From: Penelope pileata
Lineage: Eukaryota; Chordata; Aves; Galliformes; Cracidae
Direction of reading: 5' to 3'
Assembly (NCBI GenBank): GCA_013396635.1
Contig: WBMW01003126.1
Location: 519,359-583,358, forward strand
DNA: 64,000 nt
In this document: in pieces, positions 1-12,090 of the stretch
Numbering within the stretch: the first letter of the stretch is position 1
Layout of the letters: each line of letters starts with the position of its first letter
Made by a program: the position numbers and the translations under genes
The notes under the pieces: model-generated
What the model was told of the DNA's origin: nothing
Database searches by the model: none
The model's input: only the letters and a program-made list of their open reading frames with translations

Positions 1-2783
1 CGAGAGGCCGAGCCCTGGGGTGGCCGTGAGAGAGGAGGGTCGGTCTGTGGGGCAGAGCTGCCCCGGTGCCTGTTCCTCCCGCCCCGGGACACCCCTAGCG
101 GTGCCGTCACCGTGGGGCTGGGGCTGGGCTGGGCACCTCGCTGCAGAGCTCCGTGGGGGGAGAGCACAGAGAGCGGGGAACCGGGAACACGGGCAGCGCG
201 GTGGCTGCAGCCCTTCTGAGTAGCATTTCTCCTTGTCCATGCACCCGTGTGTACAGGCACCCTGGGGGCCATTCCAGAGGCAGCTCCTCGCCGGTGTGTG
301 GGGTCCCCATTGAATCCCCCTCCATGCAACTGTGGGGACAGCCCCGTGTCACAGTCCCGTGTCACAGCCCCGGAGCCGCTGGCAGGGCGCACACTGCACC
401 AGGGCTTTGTTTACCCCTGCGGGCCGCAGAGATGCCAAAAGTTCCTTTTCTTGAAAGCCGACTTTTTGCAGAACTTTGCCACCGTTGCACAAGCGCCGTC
501 TCCTGCCGGTTGGGGCTCACATGACTCGGAGGAAGCGCGGCCGTAAACAAACGCGGCCGTTACCATGTTCCCACTCGCTCCTGGTGCAACGGTCAGACCG
601 TTCCCTCTGCAAAATGGCCGCTGGGCATGCCTCGTGCGGGAGCCCGGTGCTGCTCTCCCCTGCTGTGTGCCATGGTCTCAGGTTTTGGGCATTCTGGTGC
701 GCTGCCCTTTTGCTGGCTGGCGAGGATAAAGTGCCAGAGTTGAGCGCTGCTTTCCACTGCCCCCATCGCTGTGGGGTGCTGGTGTCTCCTCGGGGAGGGC
801 ATGGGGTAGCCCGGGGGTCTCCTCTCCCTCTCCCTCCTCTCCTGTCTCAGGGGGAGGCATCCGCAGAGCCGAGCTGTGGGCAAGCTCCTTGCTCGGGTGG
901 AAGAGTGCTAGTTGGCTTTGTTATGCCCTGATTGCCCCTGGGGCTGCTTGGGAGGAATAAGGAGACATCAGCTTTACAGAATAGCCCCGTTCCTGCCTCA
1001 CTGCTGCTGTCTGCTCAGGGCGGGGAGGTTTGGGAGAGGAGGAGCGGGGGTCTGGCTCTGCGCTGTGGCCGCTGTGGCCGTTGGATTTCTGCTTCCTCTC
1101 CTGATGTATTTACACGTTCTCCAGCCGTTTCCTTTGTGGGTGAAGCCCCCGGGGCCACCCCTCCTCACATCCCCAGGACAGATCCCCGCAGCAGCCCAAT
1201 TAAGAGCACTAATTGCCTTTGCCATGACACTGATTGCCCCTGACACTGCCTGGAGACCAGGTGGCATTGGCAGCTTCGGGCATGGGTGGCTCTGGCACCA
1301 GCGGGCACGCAGGTGCCGGGTCCTTGGGGACAGCCACCCCCGGGGTTGGAGGGACACAGGGCTGTGAAACACGAGGCCCGGAGTGGTGGGAAATTGGGGA
1401 GGAGACGCAGTGTTGGGGCAGAGGGGCTGTGGCTGTGGTGTGCTTCATCCACACGGATAGCAGCTTTCACCCCGGCGCTGGCAGGGAGGGCTGGGCGGTT
1501 CGGGGGCAGCAGGGACCTTCTCTGCCCCATCTGCTGGCGGCACAGTCCCGGGTACAAGCACAGAGCACGTTTAATCAGCTTCTGGTCTTTGGCCCACGCC
1601 TCTGTGCACGCTCCCCGTTCACTGTTTTCTCCCTTTCTTATCGCGTTCCTTTCTGTCTGCGAGATAGTGTCGGAGGCTGGTGACACAGGACCTCACCCGG
1701 GACGAAGGTGGCACAGTGTGGGGCTGCCACTGCCTCAGAAGTGTGGGTGTCTCCATCAGCACCGGGGCTGACCTCGAGGGCCACAGCCCCGCTTCTTGCT
1801 TTGTTGCTGAGATCTGCAGGTGCTGCAAGGGGTGCCCAGCCCAGAGCACTCCCCTTGCCAGCCCCGCTGTTCCATGTCTCCTCCGTGGTTTGGAGCTACC
1901 AGGCTGCACAGCAGCAGACCTTCCCCCACCCAGCTCTGGATTCTTGTGTTTTGTTCATGGGACATAACAGCCAGGTGACTCCTGGCTGCCTGCCGATAGC
2001 TCCTACAGGAAGCCACAGCCCCGCCGCCAGCTCTCTGATTTCCCCATGCTGTGAGCGTGTCCCTGTGCCACCAGCTCCCCCACAGCCACACCTTCCTGAG
2101 GCCGTTTTCCATGGGATCAGTGAACTGAGCTGCTGTGTGTTTCCTACCCCGGTTTGGCTGACACCAGGCACAGAGTGTGGGGTGCCTCTGCCAGCCCCAT
2201 GCCCGTCCATCCTGCTGACACCTCCCACCCCTGTGCCCATGTCTGCCCTCCTCGCTGCCCATCACGCCATGGACATGTGACACGTGCCAGATTATTGCTG
2301 GTCTGAACTGGAAGCGACCCAAAATGCTGCTGGTTGTAGCCGTACTGCCCGGCACTGAACTCAGAGCCCTGCTCACAGCCTGTTGCAGCCCAGCCCTGGG
2401 GAGCTCCCAGCATGAACTGTGATCCCATCCCGTTAAGGACACATCTCAGCAGCTCCTCATGTTCTTTCCCTGCCGGGTTTGGATCCAGCTTCCCTGCAAG
2501 CAGGCGGCAGGCGCAGCTCGCTGCTGGGCCATGGCAGCAGCTGTGCATGGAGTGCTGCGCGGCTCAGCCTGGCTCTGGCTCTCTGCTGGTCCCAGGGGCA
2601 GGGGGCAGGGACGTGTGTCGTGCAGCCCCAAGTGCCAGGTTTGGATGCTGTCCCAGCTCCACTAGCAGGTGGCCAAAAGGGATGGGTGGCCAGGCACGGT
2701 GTGAGCCTCAACGGGGAGCAAGCTGAAAGCAGGCAGTGTGTGCAGGGGTGCTAACATCTCCTTCCTTTTTTTTCCTTTTTCAG
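1..2783 (+). other. UBALD1: UBALD1 intron (upstream part)
   Basis: No coding exon is recognisable here. The first UBALD1 exon should encode the UBA-like N-terminus, and no such peptide reads in any frame, so that exon must lie before position 1. The stretch is GC-rich with scattered short open frames that look like composition noise. It ends in a long pyrimidine tract (2761-2780) and the acceptor at 2781-2783. Treating the whole stretch as intron is inference from the exon that follows. Confidence 0.6.
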
Positions 2784-3972
2784 ACTGCTCTCAGTGCTTT
2801 TTTCCAAGAAACAAACATCCCCTATAGCCACCACCATCAGATGGTAAGTGCTCTCCCACTGCTCCAGCATGGCACCAGCTGGTGAGCACGCGGGGCCATC
2901 ACTAACACCCAGCTCGCTGCTTCCCAGCTCCCAGAGTGCAGGCAGGGAAGTCTGATCAGGGGGGCTTTGGGCATGGCCTACAGTGCAGCCCAGCCCAGCA
3001 GAGGGAGGCTGGGGGGCTCTGGGGCATGGGACCACTCAGGCTGTGTCAACATGTGTGCAGATATGTGCACACGAGCCCTCCTGTGCTCACTGAGCGTGCA
3101 AACCCCCGTCCCTGCTGGGGCACATGGAGGGTGTGCGCCCACCCAGGATGGTGCATGCATGTGGGTGCTGCCTGCCCCAGTGATCCCAGACGCTGCCCCT
3201 TTAACTCTCGTGCCTCAGCAGCCCATAATCCGCCTGGGCAGATGTGTCTTAGGGATTTGCTGGCTGCCGTGGCCTCGTTTGACTCTCCAGGACAATTGGG
3301 GATTTGGAGCATGCAGTAAGTGTGCAGAGCAGATGCCCGGTGGGGCTGAAGCGTGCCTGCTCTCCAGTGGGAAGGGGCTGTGGGGCTGAGCCTGGTGCCT
3401 GTGGAGCCGTGAAGCTGCAGGACCGTGGTGGCAGCAGCGGGTCGTGGAGCAGAGCAAGCCTGCAGCGTGGCCATGCACAGGAGCAGACCCGTGGGGATGA
3501 GCACTGAGGCTCAGCTGGGCTCAGCACCACTGGGTGTGTGTCCAGGCAGCTCCGTGTGCTGCAGCAGTGAGGGGCCTTGGGAGGCAGCAGATGGAGACCC
3601 TGAGCTGGGGATGAGCCCTGGCCCCGCTGACCGCCTCTCTCCTTCCCGCAGATGTGCACTCCCGCCAACACGCCGGCCACGCCGCCCAACTTCCCCGACG
3701 CCCTCACCATGTTCTCCCGCCTCAAGGCCTCCGAGAGCTTCAACAGCAGCAGCCCCGTGGCCTCCATGGCGACCTCCCCGCCACCCCCGGCCCCGCCGCT
3801 GCCCCAGCACGGGGCCTTCAACCCCGCCTGGCCCACCGCCTCTCCCCCTGGCCAGCAGCAGAGCATGTGGACTCCGGCCCCTCCGGCGCAGCCCGCGGGC
3901 TGGCCCGCCGCCGTCTCGCAGCAGGCCACGGCGGAACAGAAGGCCAACGTGACCATGGAGGCAGAGAGATGA
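2784..3972 (+). CDS. UBALD1: UBALD1, UBA-like domain containing 1 (5'-partial, last two coding exons)
   Basis: Exon 2784-2843 (20 codons, acceptor TTTTTCAG, donor ATG|GTAAGT) encodes the end of the UBA-like fold, with the family motif ALSAFFQETNIP followed by a His run. Exon 3652-3972 encodes a Pro/Ser/Gln-rich tail that begins MCTPANTPATPPNFPDAL and ends in TGA. Both exons are phase 0 and together give 126 residues. The human protein is slightly longer because its first exon carries the first ~40 residues; that exon is outside this window. UBALD1 is a small, poorly characterised protein with a UBA-like fold at the N-terminus; its molecular role is not established. It is convergent with C16orf96, as in mammals. 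No break is visible in the part present. Confidence 0.94.
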
Positions 3973-4650
3973 GGCCACGGTGGAGAGCGAACGCGGCGGG
4001 GACCCCTACGTATAAATATATATATATATTTTTTCCCCCTCCCCGAAGAGGAGAGGAACTCCGCTGCCAGGGCGTCTGGCAGCCACAGACACACGAGCAA
4101 ATAGCTGCCTTGCATGGGTTTGGTTTGAAGTAGTTTTTACTTGTCCTAGAGCTGAACAGAGCTCCCCAGGGACAGCGGGAGGCTGCGTGGGACTCAGACC
4201 GGTGCCTGCCTCTGCCTGGGAGGCTCGAGGAGGGCGCAGCCCCCTCCTCTTGGGACACCGGAGTTTGCATGCGAGTGACACTTACAGAGGAGGTCCTTGC
4301 TGGAGTGTCCCCCTCCCTTGGCCCCATGTGGCTGGGTGGGGGGCAGACACCCCACATTTGTTTTTCATGAGGAGGAGAAGAGCAAGGAGGTGCTCCTGCA
4401 CCCCGCATGCACTGTGCTCGCAGGTGAGCGGGGCTGGGGGCAGGCGTGGAGTCACACACCATCCCCTCACCCTCCTGGGATGGGCTTTGCCCAGGGGCTG
4501 TTTGCATGACAAAGTGTAACCCTAGAGACTGGGATCATTTTTAACCCCTCTGTTCTTTTCTTCTCCTGGTGGCTGCAAGTCTCTCCGGACACGCTGCAGC
4601 CGCTTGCAATACACGCTCTGCTTTGAACCCAGTGTTTTTGCTTCGTTTGC
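3973..4650 (+). other. UBALD1: UBALD1 3' untranslated region (end uncertain)
   Basis: This follows the UBALD1 stop and contains a (TA)n tract, T-rich pieces and no open frame of note. I see no canonical AATAAA. A weak AATACA at about 4608-4613 is the only variant signal noticed. The 3' end is therefore a guess, placed before the CR1 fragment that begins near 4660. Confidence 0.45.
4011..4029. repeat. (TA)n microsatellite
   Basis: A short TA dinucleotide tract runs into poly-T about 40 bases after the UBALD1 stop, so it would be transcribed in the 3' UTR. Confidence 0.9.
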
Positions 4651-4659
4651 AGCAGCGGT

Positions 4660-5045
4660 GGGACGTGAGGACCATCCAGTCCAACCCCCTGCCATGGGCA
4701 GGGACACTTCCCCCAGCTCAGGCTGCCCAGGGCCCATCCATGACCTTGAACACCTCCAGGGATGGGGCACCACAGCTCTCTGGGCAGCTGTGCCAGGGCC
4801 TCACTACCCTCAGAGCAAAGAATGTCTTCCCTATATCCAGTTTTAATCTCTCCTCTTTTAGTTTATAGCTGCTGCTCCTTGTCCTGTCACTACAGACCCT
4901 GGTAAAAAGTCTTCCTTCATCATTCTTATAAACCCCCTTTATATAGAAAGGCTGCAGGGAGGTCTCCTGGAGCCTTCTCTGCACTGAACAAGCCCAGCTC
5001 CCTCAGCCTGTCTCCATAGGAGAGGTGCTCAAGCCCAGGGCCAGA
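4660..5045 (-). repeat. CR1 LINE fragment, reverse orientation
   Basis: The stretch follows the reverse complement of the avian CR1 3' region. Recognisable words include ATCCAGTCCAACCCCCTGCC near 4674, GACCTTGAACACCTCCAGGG near 4742, and the GAGAGGTGCTC block near 5030. The terminal 8-bp repeats are missing on the left, so the copy is truncated. It separates the convergent 3' ends of UBALD1 and C16orf96. CR1 identity is from recalled consensus; exact limits are approximate. Confidence 0.88.
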
Positions 5046-5513
5046 CCACAGACCTGATCTGATGAGAGAGCTCATGAGGCCTTGGGACAGCCCAGAAGCA
5101 TCCCCGTGGGGGACCATCTCACAGGGGGCTGTGGGGAGAGGGGCACACACTCCAGCTGGGGCCACAATGGGGCAGGAACCACCCGTGCTGCCCCATCCTG
5201 AGGACTGCACCAGGACCCTGGTGGGATCCTGAGCAGCCCTGCTGTCCTCAGTGTTGTGGCCAAGCCATGCACCCCACCAGGGACCCGGGAGGTCAGGATC
5301 TGCTCGCTGACTCCCCCAGGACACCCTGTGTGCCCCGGTGAGCCCAGGAACCATGCAGGGCAGGCAGTGGAGGAGAGAGATCTTTATAACATCTGGTGTT
5401 ACCCTGCTGTGATAGGAGGCTGCGAGGAGGGAAGAGAAGCCAGGGCAACATGGCCCCCTTCCCTCCAATCCCTGGAGCCCCTTGCTGTACCCTCACACCG
5501 TTCCCCAGCCAGC

Positions 5514-7302
5514 TCAGATGCCTGCCATCTTGCTGCCACCCGCAGCAGTCTGCCACCGACCCGTGGAGGAGACAGTTCTCCGTGTGGCAGCACCTGCAGC
5601 GCAAAAAGACAAACGGCCTCGCACAGGGCACTGTCCCCCAGCAGCACGCAGCAGGGTGAGCTCACGTGGCCAAGCTGGCAGCGTGTGGGACGCCCAGGGC
5701 AGGCACTCACAGGAGTACGGGGACACGTATTGGCTGCCGTACTTGGTGCGGCGCATCCTTTCTGCAGTGTGGTGGGCAGAGGGCTGGGGGGACCTCGTTC
5801 CTTTAGGGACAGAAGCAGAAACAGCGTTAGCAGGGGGTGTGAGGCTGGGCCACATGGGCAGTGATGGCTCAGGCTGGAGCTAATGCAGTGCCCCAGGACT
5901 GCTCCCCTACCTGGGAAGTCCCTGCCCAGGGTGGTGGCCTGTGAGTTCAGCCTGCCCTTGTAGATGACCCCGTCAATGCCCAAAATGTCCACTTGACCCT
6001 AGAGGGAGGAGCAGCCAGTGCCATCAGAGGTGTCCCCAACCCACAGTGCTCCCAGCAGCCCACCCCTGGCTGCCAGCACATGAAGGCACGTGGGGTGAGG
6101 GCTCACGTTCTTGTAGGCGAGGTCTGCGGGGACTCCAAAGGGACAGACGGTGGTGAGGGAGCTGGAGGTGGATGGTGGCCTGGTGGGACATGGGGGGCTC
6201 TGGCTGACCCGCTTGCTCCCTTTGGTCTCCCTGGGAAGGGAGCACTGATGTTACTGCTGCTGCCCAGGGAGAGGGACCACAGCGGGAGAGGCAGGGATGT
6301 GGTGGCACCTGGCAGGCCTCAGCTGCGGGCAGTTGGAGCCACCAGCTCTGGTTGAACGGGACTGGAGGTGCACGTTGGCCTTCCGGACTGTCACCAAGTG
6401 CCTGTGGATGGGGACACGCAGGCAGAGGTGGGCAGTGGTCTCTAGGGCAGGTGCAGCGTGGGGGTCTGACCTGAGGGCTGCGCACTACTCACGGCCTCGG
6501 GGCCATGGTCAGGGGTCTGTCGCAGGAGATGCACTTCACGGGATCAAAGGGGGGCCTGCAACACAGGGGCAGCCGCTCAGCATCCCACCAGCATGGTGAG
6601 ACCACACGAGGTCCCAAGGGTGGCCAGCACCTCACGGGCAGGGTGGGACAACCAGGACCTGGATGGGATGGACAGGGCATTGATGGGACAGGACTGGAAG
6701 CGATGGGACAGCACAGAGGGGGACAGAAGGACCGAGTGGAGTGGGATGGGATTGGACAGGACAGGATGGGATGGGGTGGGATAGGACCCAGCAGCCCTCA
6801 CCTCTTGAAGCCGCTGGCACTGCTGGTGTCTGAGCAAGGTCCCTGGCAGTGGCACTGCTTGCTGAGCCTCCAGGCCTGCTGCTGCTGTGCCCGTGGGCAG
6901 CCAGCACCCCGCAGTGCAGGGAGGGCAGAGGGGCCCAGTGGGACTCAGGGCCCATTTCAGGGGACACTGCTGTCCCTGAGGGATGTTGGGGACGCCCTGG
7001 GACATGCTTAGCCCTGGCACAGGGACTCCTGGCATTGGCAGACTCAGGGCTCACCCTCCCTTTGCAGAGCACACAAGGGGGTGTCCCCTGGCCTGGCGCA
7101 TCCCTCTGTCACCTCCACCCTCCCCAGGTGACACTGCTACCTTGGAGTCCATCTCGCTGATGAGCTCTGGAGTTTTATGCCTGTCCTGGTCATACAGGGA
7201 CAACTTCTGCAGCAGGTCCTGCATCACCTCGCTGAGCTGGGCCATGGTGTGCTGCAGCTCATCCTGGCTCGATTTGGTCTCCAGCACAGCCACATCTGCT
7301 TT
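5514..7302 (-). other. C16orf96: DUF4795 region of C16orf96
   Basis: Eight exons encode the conserved C-terminal region. Exon 7302-7141 has the helical stretch KSSQDELQHTMAQLSEVMQD and ends EMDSK. Exon 6555-6493 carries the Cys pair CISCDRP typical of DUF4795. Exon 5998-5911 carries the GQVDILGIDGVIYKGRL block. The last exon finishes TAAGGSKMAGI then TGA. Phase bookkeeping (0, 2, 2, 2, 0, 1, 1) supports the chain, including the short exons 6875-6802 and 6555-6493. Confidence 0.8.
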
Positions 7303-10218
7303 CTGAGGGGACATGGTGTCAGCCATCCCCAGCAGACCCCCGTCCCTGCCACCATCCGTGTGTGCCCACACCATGCCTCTTGGGGTGCCCCTACTCACCT
7401 GCATGCCCTCAGAGTCACCCCACAGCTGCTCTGCAGCATCCTGGAGCCTCATGCACTGCTCCTGCAGCTGCCCCACCTGGCTCAGCACCTCCCTGCTGAA
7501 ATCTTGCCCCTGGGGACGACAAAATGCAGCCCTGTGTAAGGCACAAGGCAGGCACCACACAACGCAGGGAGGCAGGCTCGTGGGTGGCCCCAGCAGCAGG
7601 GCAGCACCCCTGGGGCCGGGGCAGCTGTGCACTTTCTCTCCTTTGTCCTGCAGGTGCCTTACTTCACCGTGCATCTTCTCCAGGTGGGTGGCCACATCCT
7701 CCGAGGACCCCACTGCAGCTGAAAACACACCAAAGCTTTGCTGCAGGCAGCGTGGCTGGGAGCAAGACAGAGGAACACAGGGGCTGTGGTGGCTTGGGGA
7801 GCCAGCCAGGATGGCTGTGTGGCTCTGCCGTGCGTTGCTCCTGGCAAGGCCCCAGTGGGGACCCAACACGGCGGGGATGTCAGTGCTCACCGTGCTGCTG
7901 GAGCTGGCTCTGGCAGCTGATGCAGGTCTCCATGGCCTTGTGCCGCTCCGACACCCAGCTCTGCCTGCATGGGGCCTCGTGGGCCGGCTCCTGTGAGGCC
8001 TCAGGGACGAGGTCCCTGTTGGAGAGCTTCTGAAATGAAACGGCCCTGAGGTTTTGGGGAGGGAGAAGAGCCCTGCGCTGTGCCAGAGCCGAAGGGCATT
8101 GCCATCCTCCAGCAAAGGAGCCTGGCAGCCAGCAGCATGCACGAACCTCGCCAAGGGGCACCCTGCAGAGGGAGCACAGCACTCCGGTCTGCGCTGGGAA
8201 GGAGCTCAGCTGCCGCCGCACCTCCGCCTGTGACCGGGACTGAAATCAGCTCTGCTGTGCGAGGGGAGAGCCTGGGCAGCCCCCACGCTGGGGACTGGAC
8301 ACCAAACCTCGCCAGCACCGCCAGCGCTGCCCTGTCCCCAGCCCTGCAGGTCAGTGCCAGGGATGCTGAGGGCCTCTGAGCACCGGTGCTGTGGATGCTC
8401 GCTTCCAGCTGCTCTGCCAGGCTCTCCCCGCTCACCATTTGGCCCAGGATGTTCTGCAGGAGTTGGTTGTCCTTGTCCTGCTGTACCGCCCGCTCTCGCA
8501 GCTCCTCCAGACCAGCCTGACAAATGGACATCAGGGGGTTCAGCATCCGCAGGGACTGGCACTGGTGGGTATCAGCATCAGCAGGGACAGGCAGTGCCCA
8601 GCCCAGGCCATGGCTGGGCTCTGTGCTGTGGGCAGTGCCTATCCAAAACCCCTGGGCAGATCCCACACCACCCAGCTCTGCCTCAGCCCTGCAGCCCCGT
8701 GCCCTCCACGGAGGTGCGCAGGGAGCCCGACCCCTCTGCTGAGAGCCCTCTAGCAACAGCCCAGCTCCACGCACGCACCTTCTGGAAACCGTCCTTCAGG
8801 AGCTGCAGCTCCTCCTGGAAGGCCATGACGGTGGTTTTCAGGGAGCAGGTGTTGGAGAGCGTCTCTTGCAGCATGTCCATGACCTGTGGAACAGGGCTTC
8901 AGCGGTGCCTCTGAGCGGCACACAGCACAGACCCGGGGCTGGGGGAGGCTCGGGGACACAGGGCTCAGCCCCAGAGGAGCTGCCACAGCCAGCGGGCCTG
9001 CAGCCGTGCCAGGGAGCTCCTCCAAACCACAGTGAAAGATGTTCAGAGGGAACCAGCATCCCAGCTCCTCTTCCTAGCAAAGTGCTGTCGCCTTTTCATT
9101 TTGCTCTCTGATTATGCTCGAAGGTGAGGTCAAGAAATGTGATATGGGAGCACAACAGATGAAGAAGCGTTGGGTTTGCTGCAGGCCAGCCCCGTGCTGC
9201 CTCGGAGACGTCAGCAGACACAGAGCCACCACAGCTCATCCCCACACTGCACCGTGTGCCTCGAGTGATGAAGGCAGCTCTGACGTCGTTGTGTTTCCAG
9301 CATGGGTCTGAACTTTCACAGCCAAAGAAACTGAACCTGTGCCATGGCCTTGTCTCCTACAGGATCCCACCCTGGCATGGGGACAGCCCGCCCACGAGGC
9401 AGCTCTGCTGTCTCCTGTCACAGCCATTCTGTGTTCCAGGGCAGAGACAGGCTGTGGGATGCTGTCCCTGCCAGCATGGGGACACTGCAGCCCCCAGGCA
9501 CAGCTGTGGGGACCCTTGGCAGGGCAGGATGGGACCTAGCAGACCTAAATCTGAAAGTTCACACTACTGGAGACCCAGGGGCAGATGAGAAGTGGCCAAA
9601 ACCACCTTTGGGCAGTGGCTGTGTTAAATGCTGCTGTTAAATGAAACCCCACAGTGAAGCTGGGGTCACCTGAGCTCTGTGCTGTGCCAGGTTCCCCACT
9701 CCTGGCTCAGCAGATATCTCCATGGACACAACAGGACGCAATGTGGGCGCATCACTGCACAGGGCAGGACACTGTGTGGCACAGGACCGATCCAGCGGCC
9801 CAGCAGCATGAATGTCACCCTGCTGAGGATGGGCATCCTGAGTAGAGTGGCTCCTCACCTTCGTCATCCCCTCCTCAACCACCTCCATCCTCTTCGTCAG
9901 CTGCGCCATTTGCCCCATGTCAGCGGCTGGCTCGCCAGGGGCCTGGCCATGGGTCAGCAGCTCCGTGGTGTCCCGGGGACCCCCAGGGTGTCCCGGCAGC
10001 CCCTCTGCCTGCGGGAGGAGAACACGGGGCCTCCTGCCAGCCTCGGGCTCCAGGAGGCCCTTCTCATCCTCTGAGAGGTGTGTGGCAGCGTCCTGCAGGC
10101 TCAGGTGCTCCAGGAGGCCCCGCAGGAGGAGGTGGAGGGCACCGGCGTTGACACTGCAGCCATTGGGCATGCGGAAGGCGATGTCTGCCAGCTCTGCCAG
10201 TGTGACCGAGACGCTCAT
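5514..10218 (-). CDS. C16orf96: C16orf96 orthologue, DUF4795 protein (14 coding exons)
   Basis: Coding exons in transcript order: 10218-9859, 8883-8779, 8516-8436, 8029-7891, 7718-7663, 7509-7399, 7302-7141, 6875-6802, 6555-6493, 6401-6309, 6230-6107, 5998-5911, 5800-5711, 5593-5514. Every junction is GT-AG and all phases agree, giving 1626 nt and 541 residues. The product starts MSVSVTLAELADIAFRMPNG, continues through heptad-like helical segments likely to form coiled coil, and ends in a DUF4795-type region with FDPVKCISCDRPLTM and GIDGVIYKGRL. The human protein is about twice as long, so the bird copy is compact or I have missed exons in the 8884-9858 interval. Function is unknown; family members such as QRICH2 are linked to sperm flagella, which is only a hint. 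The donor at 7663 (GAA|GTAAGG) was preferred to a weaker one about 33 nt downstream in the transcript. Confidence 0.82.
6650..6788. repeat. GGGAT/GGACA-rich minisatellite
   Basis: Degenerate 5-bp-style units (GGGAT, GGACA, GGAGT) run for about 140 bases within the C16orf96 intron between exons 6875-6802 and 6555-6493. The G-rich strand is the + strand. The tract ends about 14 bases from the donor at 6801. Confidence 0.8.
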
Positions 10219-10934
10219 GCTGCCTCCGGTGCCCGTGCTGGGCCGGCGGGGCTGAGGTCACAGCCCCGTTACCTGGAGATGGCCCCGGGGTTCTGCCCAG
10301 CCCGGGGCCGCAGGGCCGAGGTGCGGCGGGGCCCGCAGGCGCTGCGAGGCCCCGCTCCTCGCCCACCCTGGCAGCCGCCCGGCGGTGGGGGGCGCCCGGC
10401 CCGCCCGGNCGGAGCCGCCGGGAGCGGCGAGCGGTAGGTGCCTTCCCGCGGGGCCGGGGGCCGGGAACCGGGCATCGGGGATCCGGGCGCTGCGGGAGGG
10501 GGGCCGGGGGCCTGCAGCCCCCTGCGCTCGGTGCAGGCCGCGGGCGGCAGCTGGGGGCTGAGCGGGGAACGTGCGCCATCCGCCCCTGGCAGAGGAACGG
10601 GAGAAAATGGCTCTGTCCGTGCCGCAGGCGGTTATCGCCGCGCCGCAGGCACAGGGCTCTGCCTTATCTGCNNNNNNNNNNNNNNNNNNNNNNNNNNNNN
10701 TCCCCGCTGCGGGCAGGTGGGGCTCGGGGGAGGCGGCGGCCCACGGCAGCAGCTGGGCCCCTTGGTGCTGTCCCTGCCAGCCACAAAATGCCGCAGGGTG
10801 CTGGGGAACCTCAGCCTGGCACAGGCAGCGGTGCGGGACAGGCTGTGGCGGAGGCCTGGCGCAACGGGCACGGGGTGAAATTTAATCGCACGGAAAGCGA
10901 GGTCGTGTGCTTGGAGGGAAAGCTCTGCTGCGAG
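10219..10934. promoter_or_regulatory. CpG-rich probable bidirectional promoter (C16orf96 - / CDIP1 +)
   Basis: This block begins directly at the C16orf96 start codon, is very GC- and CpG-rich (10230-10560 especially), and contains no conserved coding frame. Possible 5' UTR donors for a rightward transcript are at 10434 (GCG|GTAGGT-like) and 10934 (GAG|GTGAGT). The next + strand gene is CDIP1, whose coding exon at 17142 has an acceptor 13 bases before its ATG, so it must have an upstream non-coding exon. Assigning it here is inference. The block has one N at 10409 and an N run at 10672-10700. Confidence 0.5.
10672..10700. other. Assembly gap (29 N)
   Basis: A run of 29 unknown bases lies in the CpG-rich block between C16orf96 and CDIP1. 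GC-rich avian promoters are often poorly sequenced, so part of a first exon may be hidden here. A separate single N is at 10409. Confidence 0.99.
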
Positions 10935-11310
10935 GTGAGTGCCTGGCCTGCAGCCCTGCCAGCGCATGGACGGGACGGCTGTGGGCTGCCGGGGCACAGC
11001 AGTGGGGGACGGAGCTGGTGCTGAGCCCCGGAGAGGAGCGAGCGTGGCCTCGGGGAAGAGGGGAGCCTGGCCTGGAGCTGCATGTGTGGTGCTCGGGAAC
11101 GCTGAGCCCATTTTAGAGCCCAAACAAACCCGGTTCTGCGGCAAGGAGGAGAAGGTAGGGATGGTGTCCATCAGCAGCTCGCTGTGGGATGAGAAGAGCC
11201 CTTTCGGCTGATGGGTAACGTGGTGCAACCACTCGTCCCAGTTAATAAATACCAGCTGGGGGCTGGGGGTGGAGTAGCAATCCCAGGTGTGCCCCCGGGG
11301 CTGGTGCCCG

Positions 11311-11361
11311 GTGGAGCTGGCAGCTTGGTGGAGCTGGCAGCTTGGTGGAGCTGGCAACTTG
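11311..11361. repeat. 17-bp tandem repeat, three copies
   Basis: The unit GTGGAGCTGGCAGCTTG is repeated head to tail three times; the third copy has one substitution (GCAGC to GCAAC). Confidence 0.95.
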
Positions 11362-11604
11362 GTGCTCCCTGGCACAGCTGGGGGTGCTGGGGGCCGTGCC
11401 CAGGCGGGGCTGTGAGGGGGGCTATGTTCACAGCCCGAGAACCTGCCTGCAGGCTGTGACTGGGGCAGGCAGCGGAGGGAGCTCTCCTTCGGAGCCTCCC
11501 AAGAGGACAGAGGGCTGCGCTGAGTTTCTTGTGTTCCCTCACCAGGTCCTGCACGGCTCTGCCTGAAGTTCTGTTCCTCAGCATCTGCTCTGGCTGCTGT
11601 TAGA

Positions 11605-11629
11605 AGGAGGGAGGGAGGGAGGGAGGGGG
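11605..11629. repeat. (GGGA)n tract, possible G-quadruplex
   Basis: Six consecutive G-runs of three or more bases, separated by single A residues, lie on the + strand. This satisfies the usual four-tract quadruplex pattern. Confidence 0.9.
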
Positions 11630-12074
11630 TCTCCAGCAGTGCCACGTTTTGGTGTATGAGCGTGGTTCTGAAGCTGGCTTCCCACTCAGCCACGTGTTTG
11701 TGCGTGTAGGGTCATGCGGCAATGCAGAGCGCGGTGCTGCCCTCCCTCCAGCCGGAGCACGGCTGCTGGGCCCACGGCTGATGCTGTGCTGCAGCCCAGG
11801 CTGTTGTGCCAGGCTGTGCCCGCAGCACCTGTGCTGCATTTCGGGGGCTCTGGGTCCTTGCTGTCGTGATCTGCAGAAGCGTTCCCATCACAGGCACTGC
11901 TCCCTGACAGACGGGAGGGCTGCCGGGGGCTGTGTTACGGACACCTTCACCTTCTTTCCCCCTTCCCTGTAGAATTGAACAGGGGAATACTTGCAGTTAG
12001 AGGAAGTGCAGGGATCTTCCCGTGGTTTGGGAAGGAGACGGGCGGTCTCCTGGGAGCTGCTCACATCCAAGATC

Positions 12075-12090
12075 TTTTTTTTTTTTTTTT
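12075..12090. repeat. T16 homopolymer
   Basis: Sixteen T residues are followed by GCTGTAG, which looks like a splice acceptor on the + strand, but no supported exon follows. Confidence 0.9.

Noticed and set aside
3249..4115. 288-codon - strand open frame across UBALD1
   Set aside because: It is the reverse shadow of the Pro-rich UBALD1 last exon, which is clearly coding on the + strand.
7629..7662. Alternative, later donor for the C16orf96 exon starting at 7718
   Set aside because: It keeps phase but its donor (AAA|GTGCAC) is weaker than GAA|GTAAGG at 7663. It remains possible as an alternative form.
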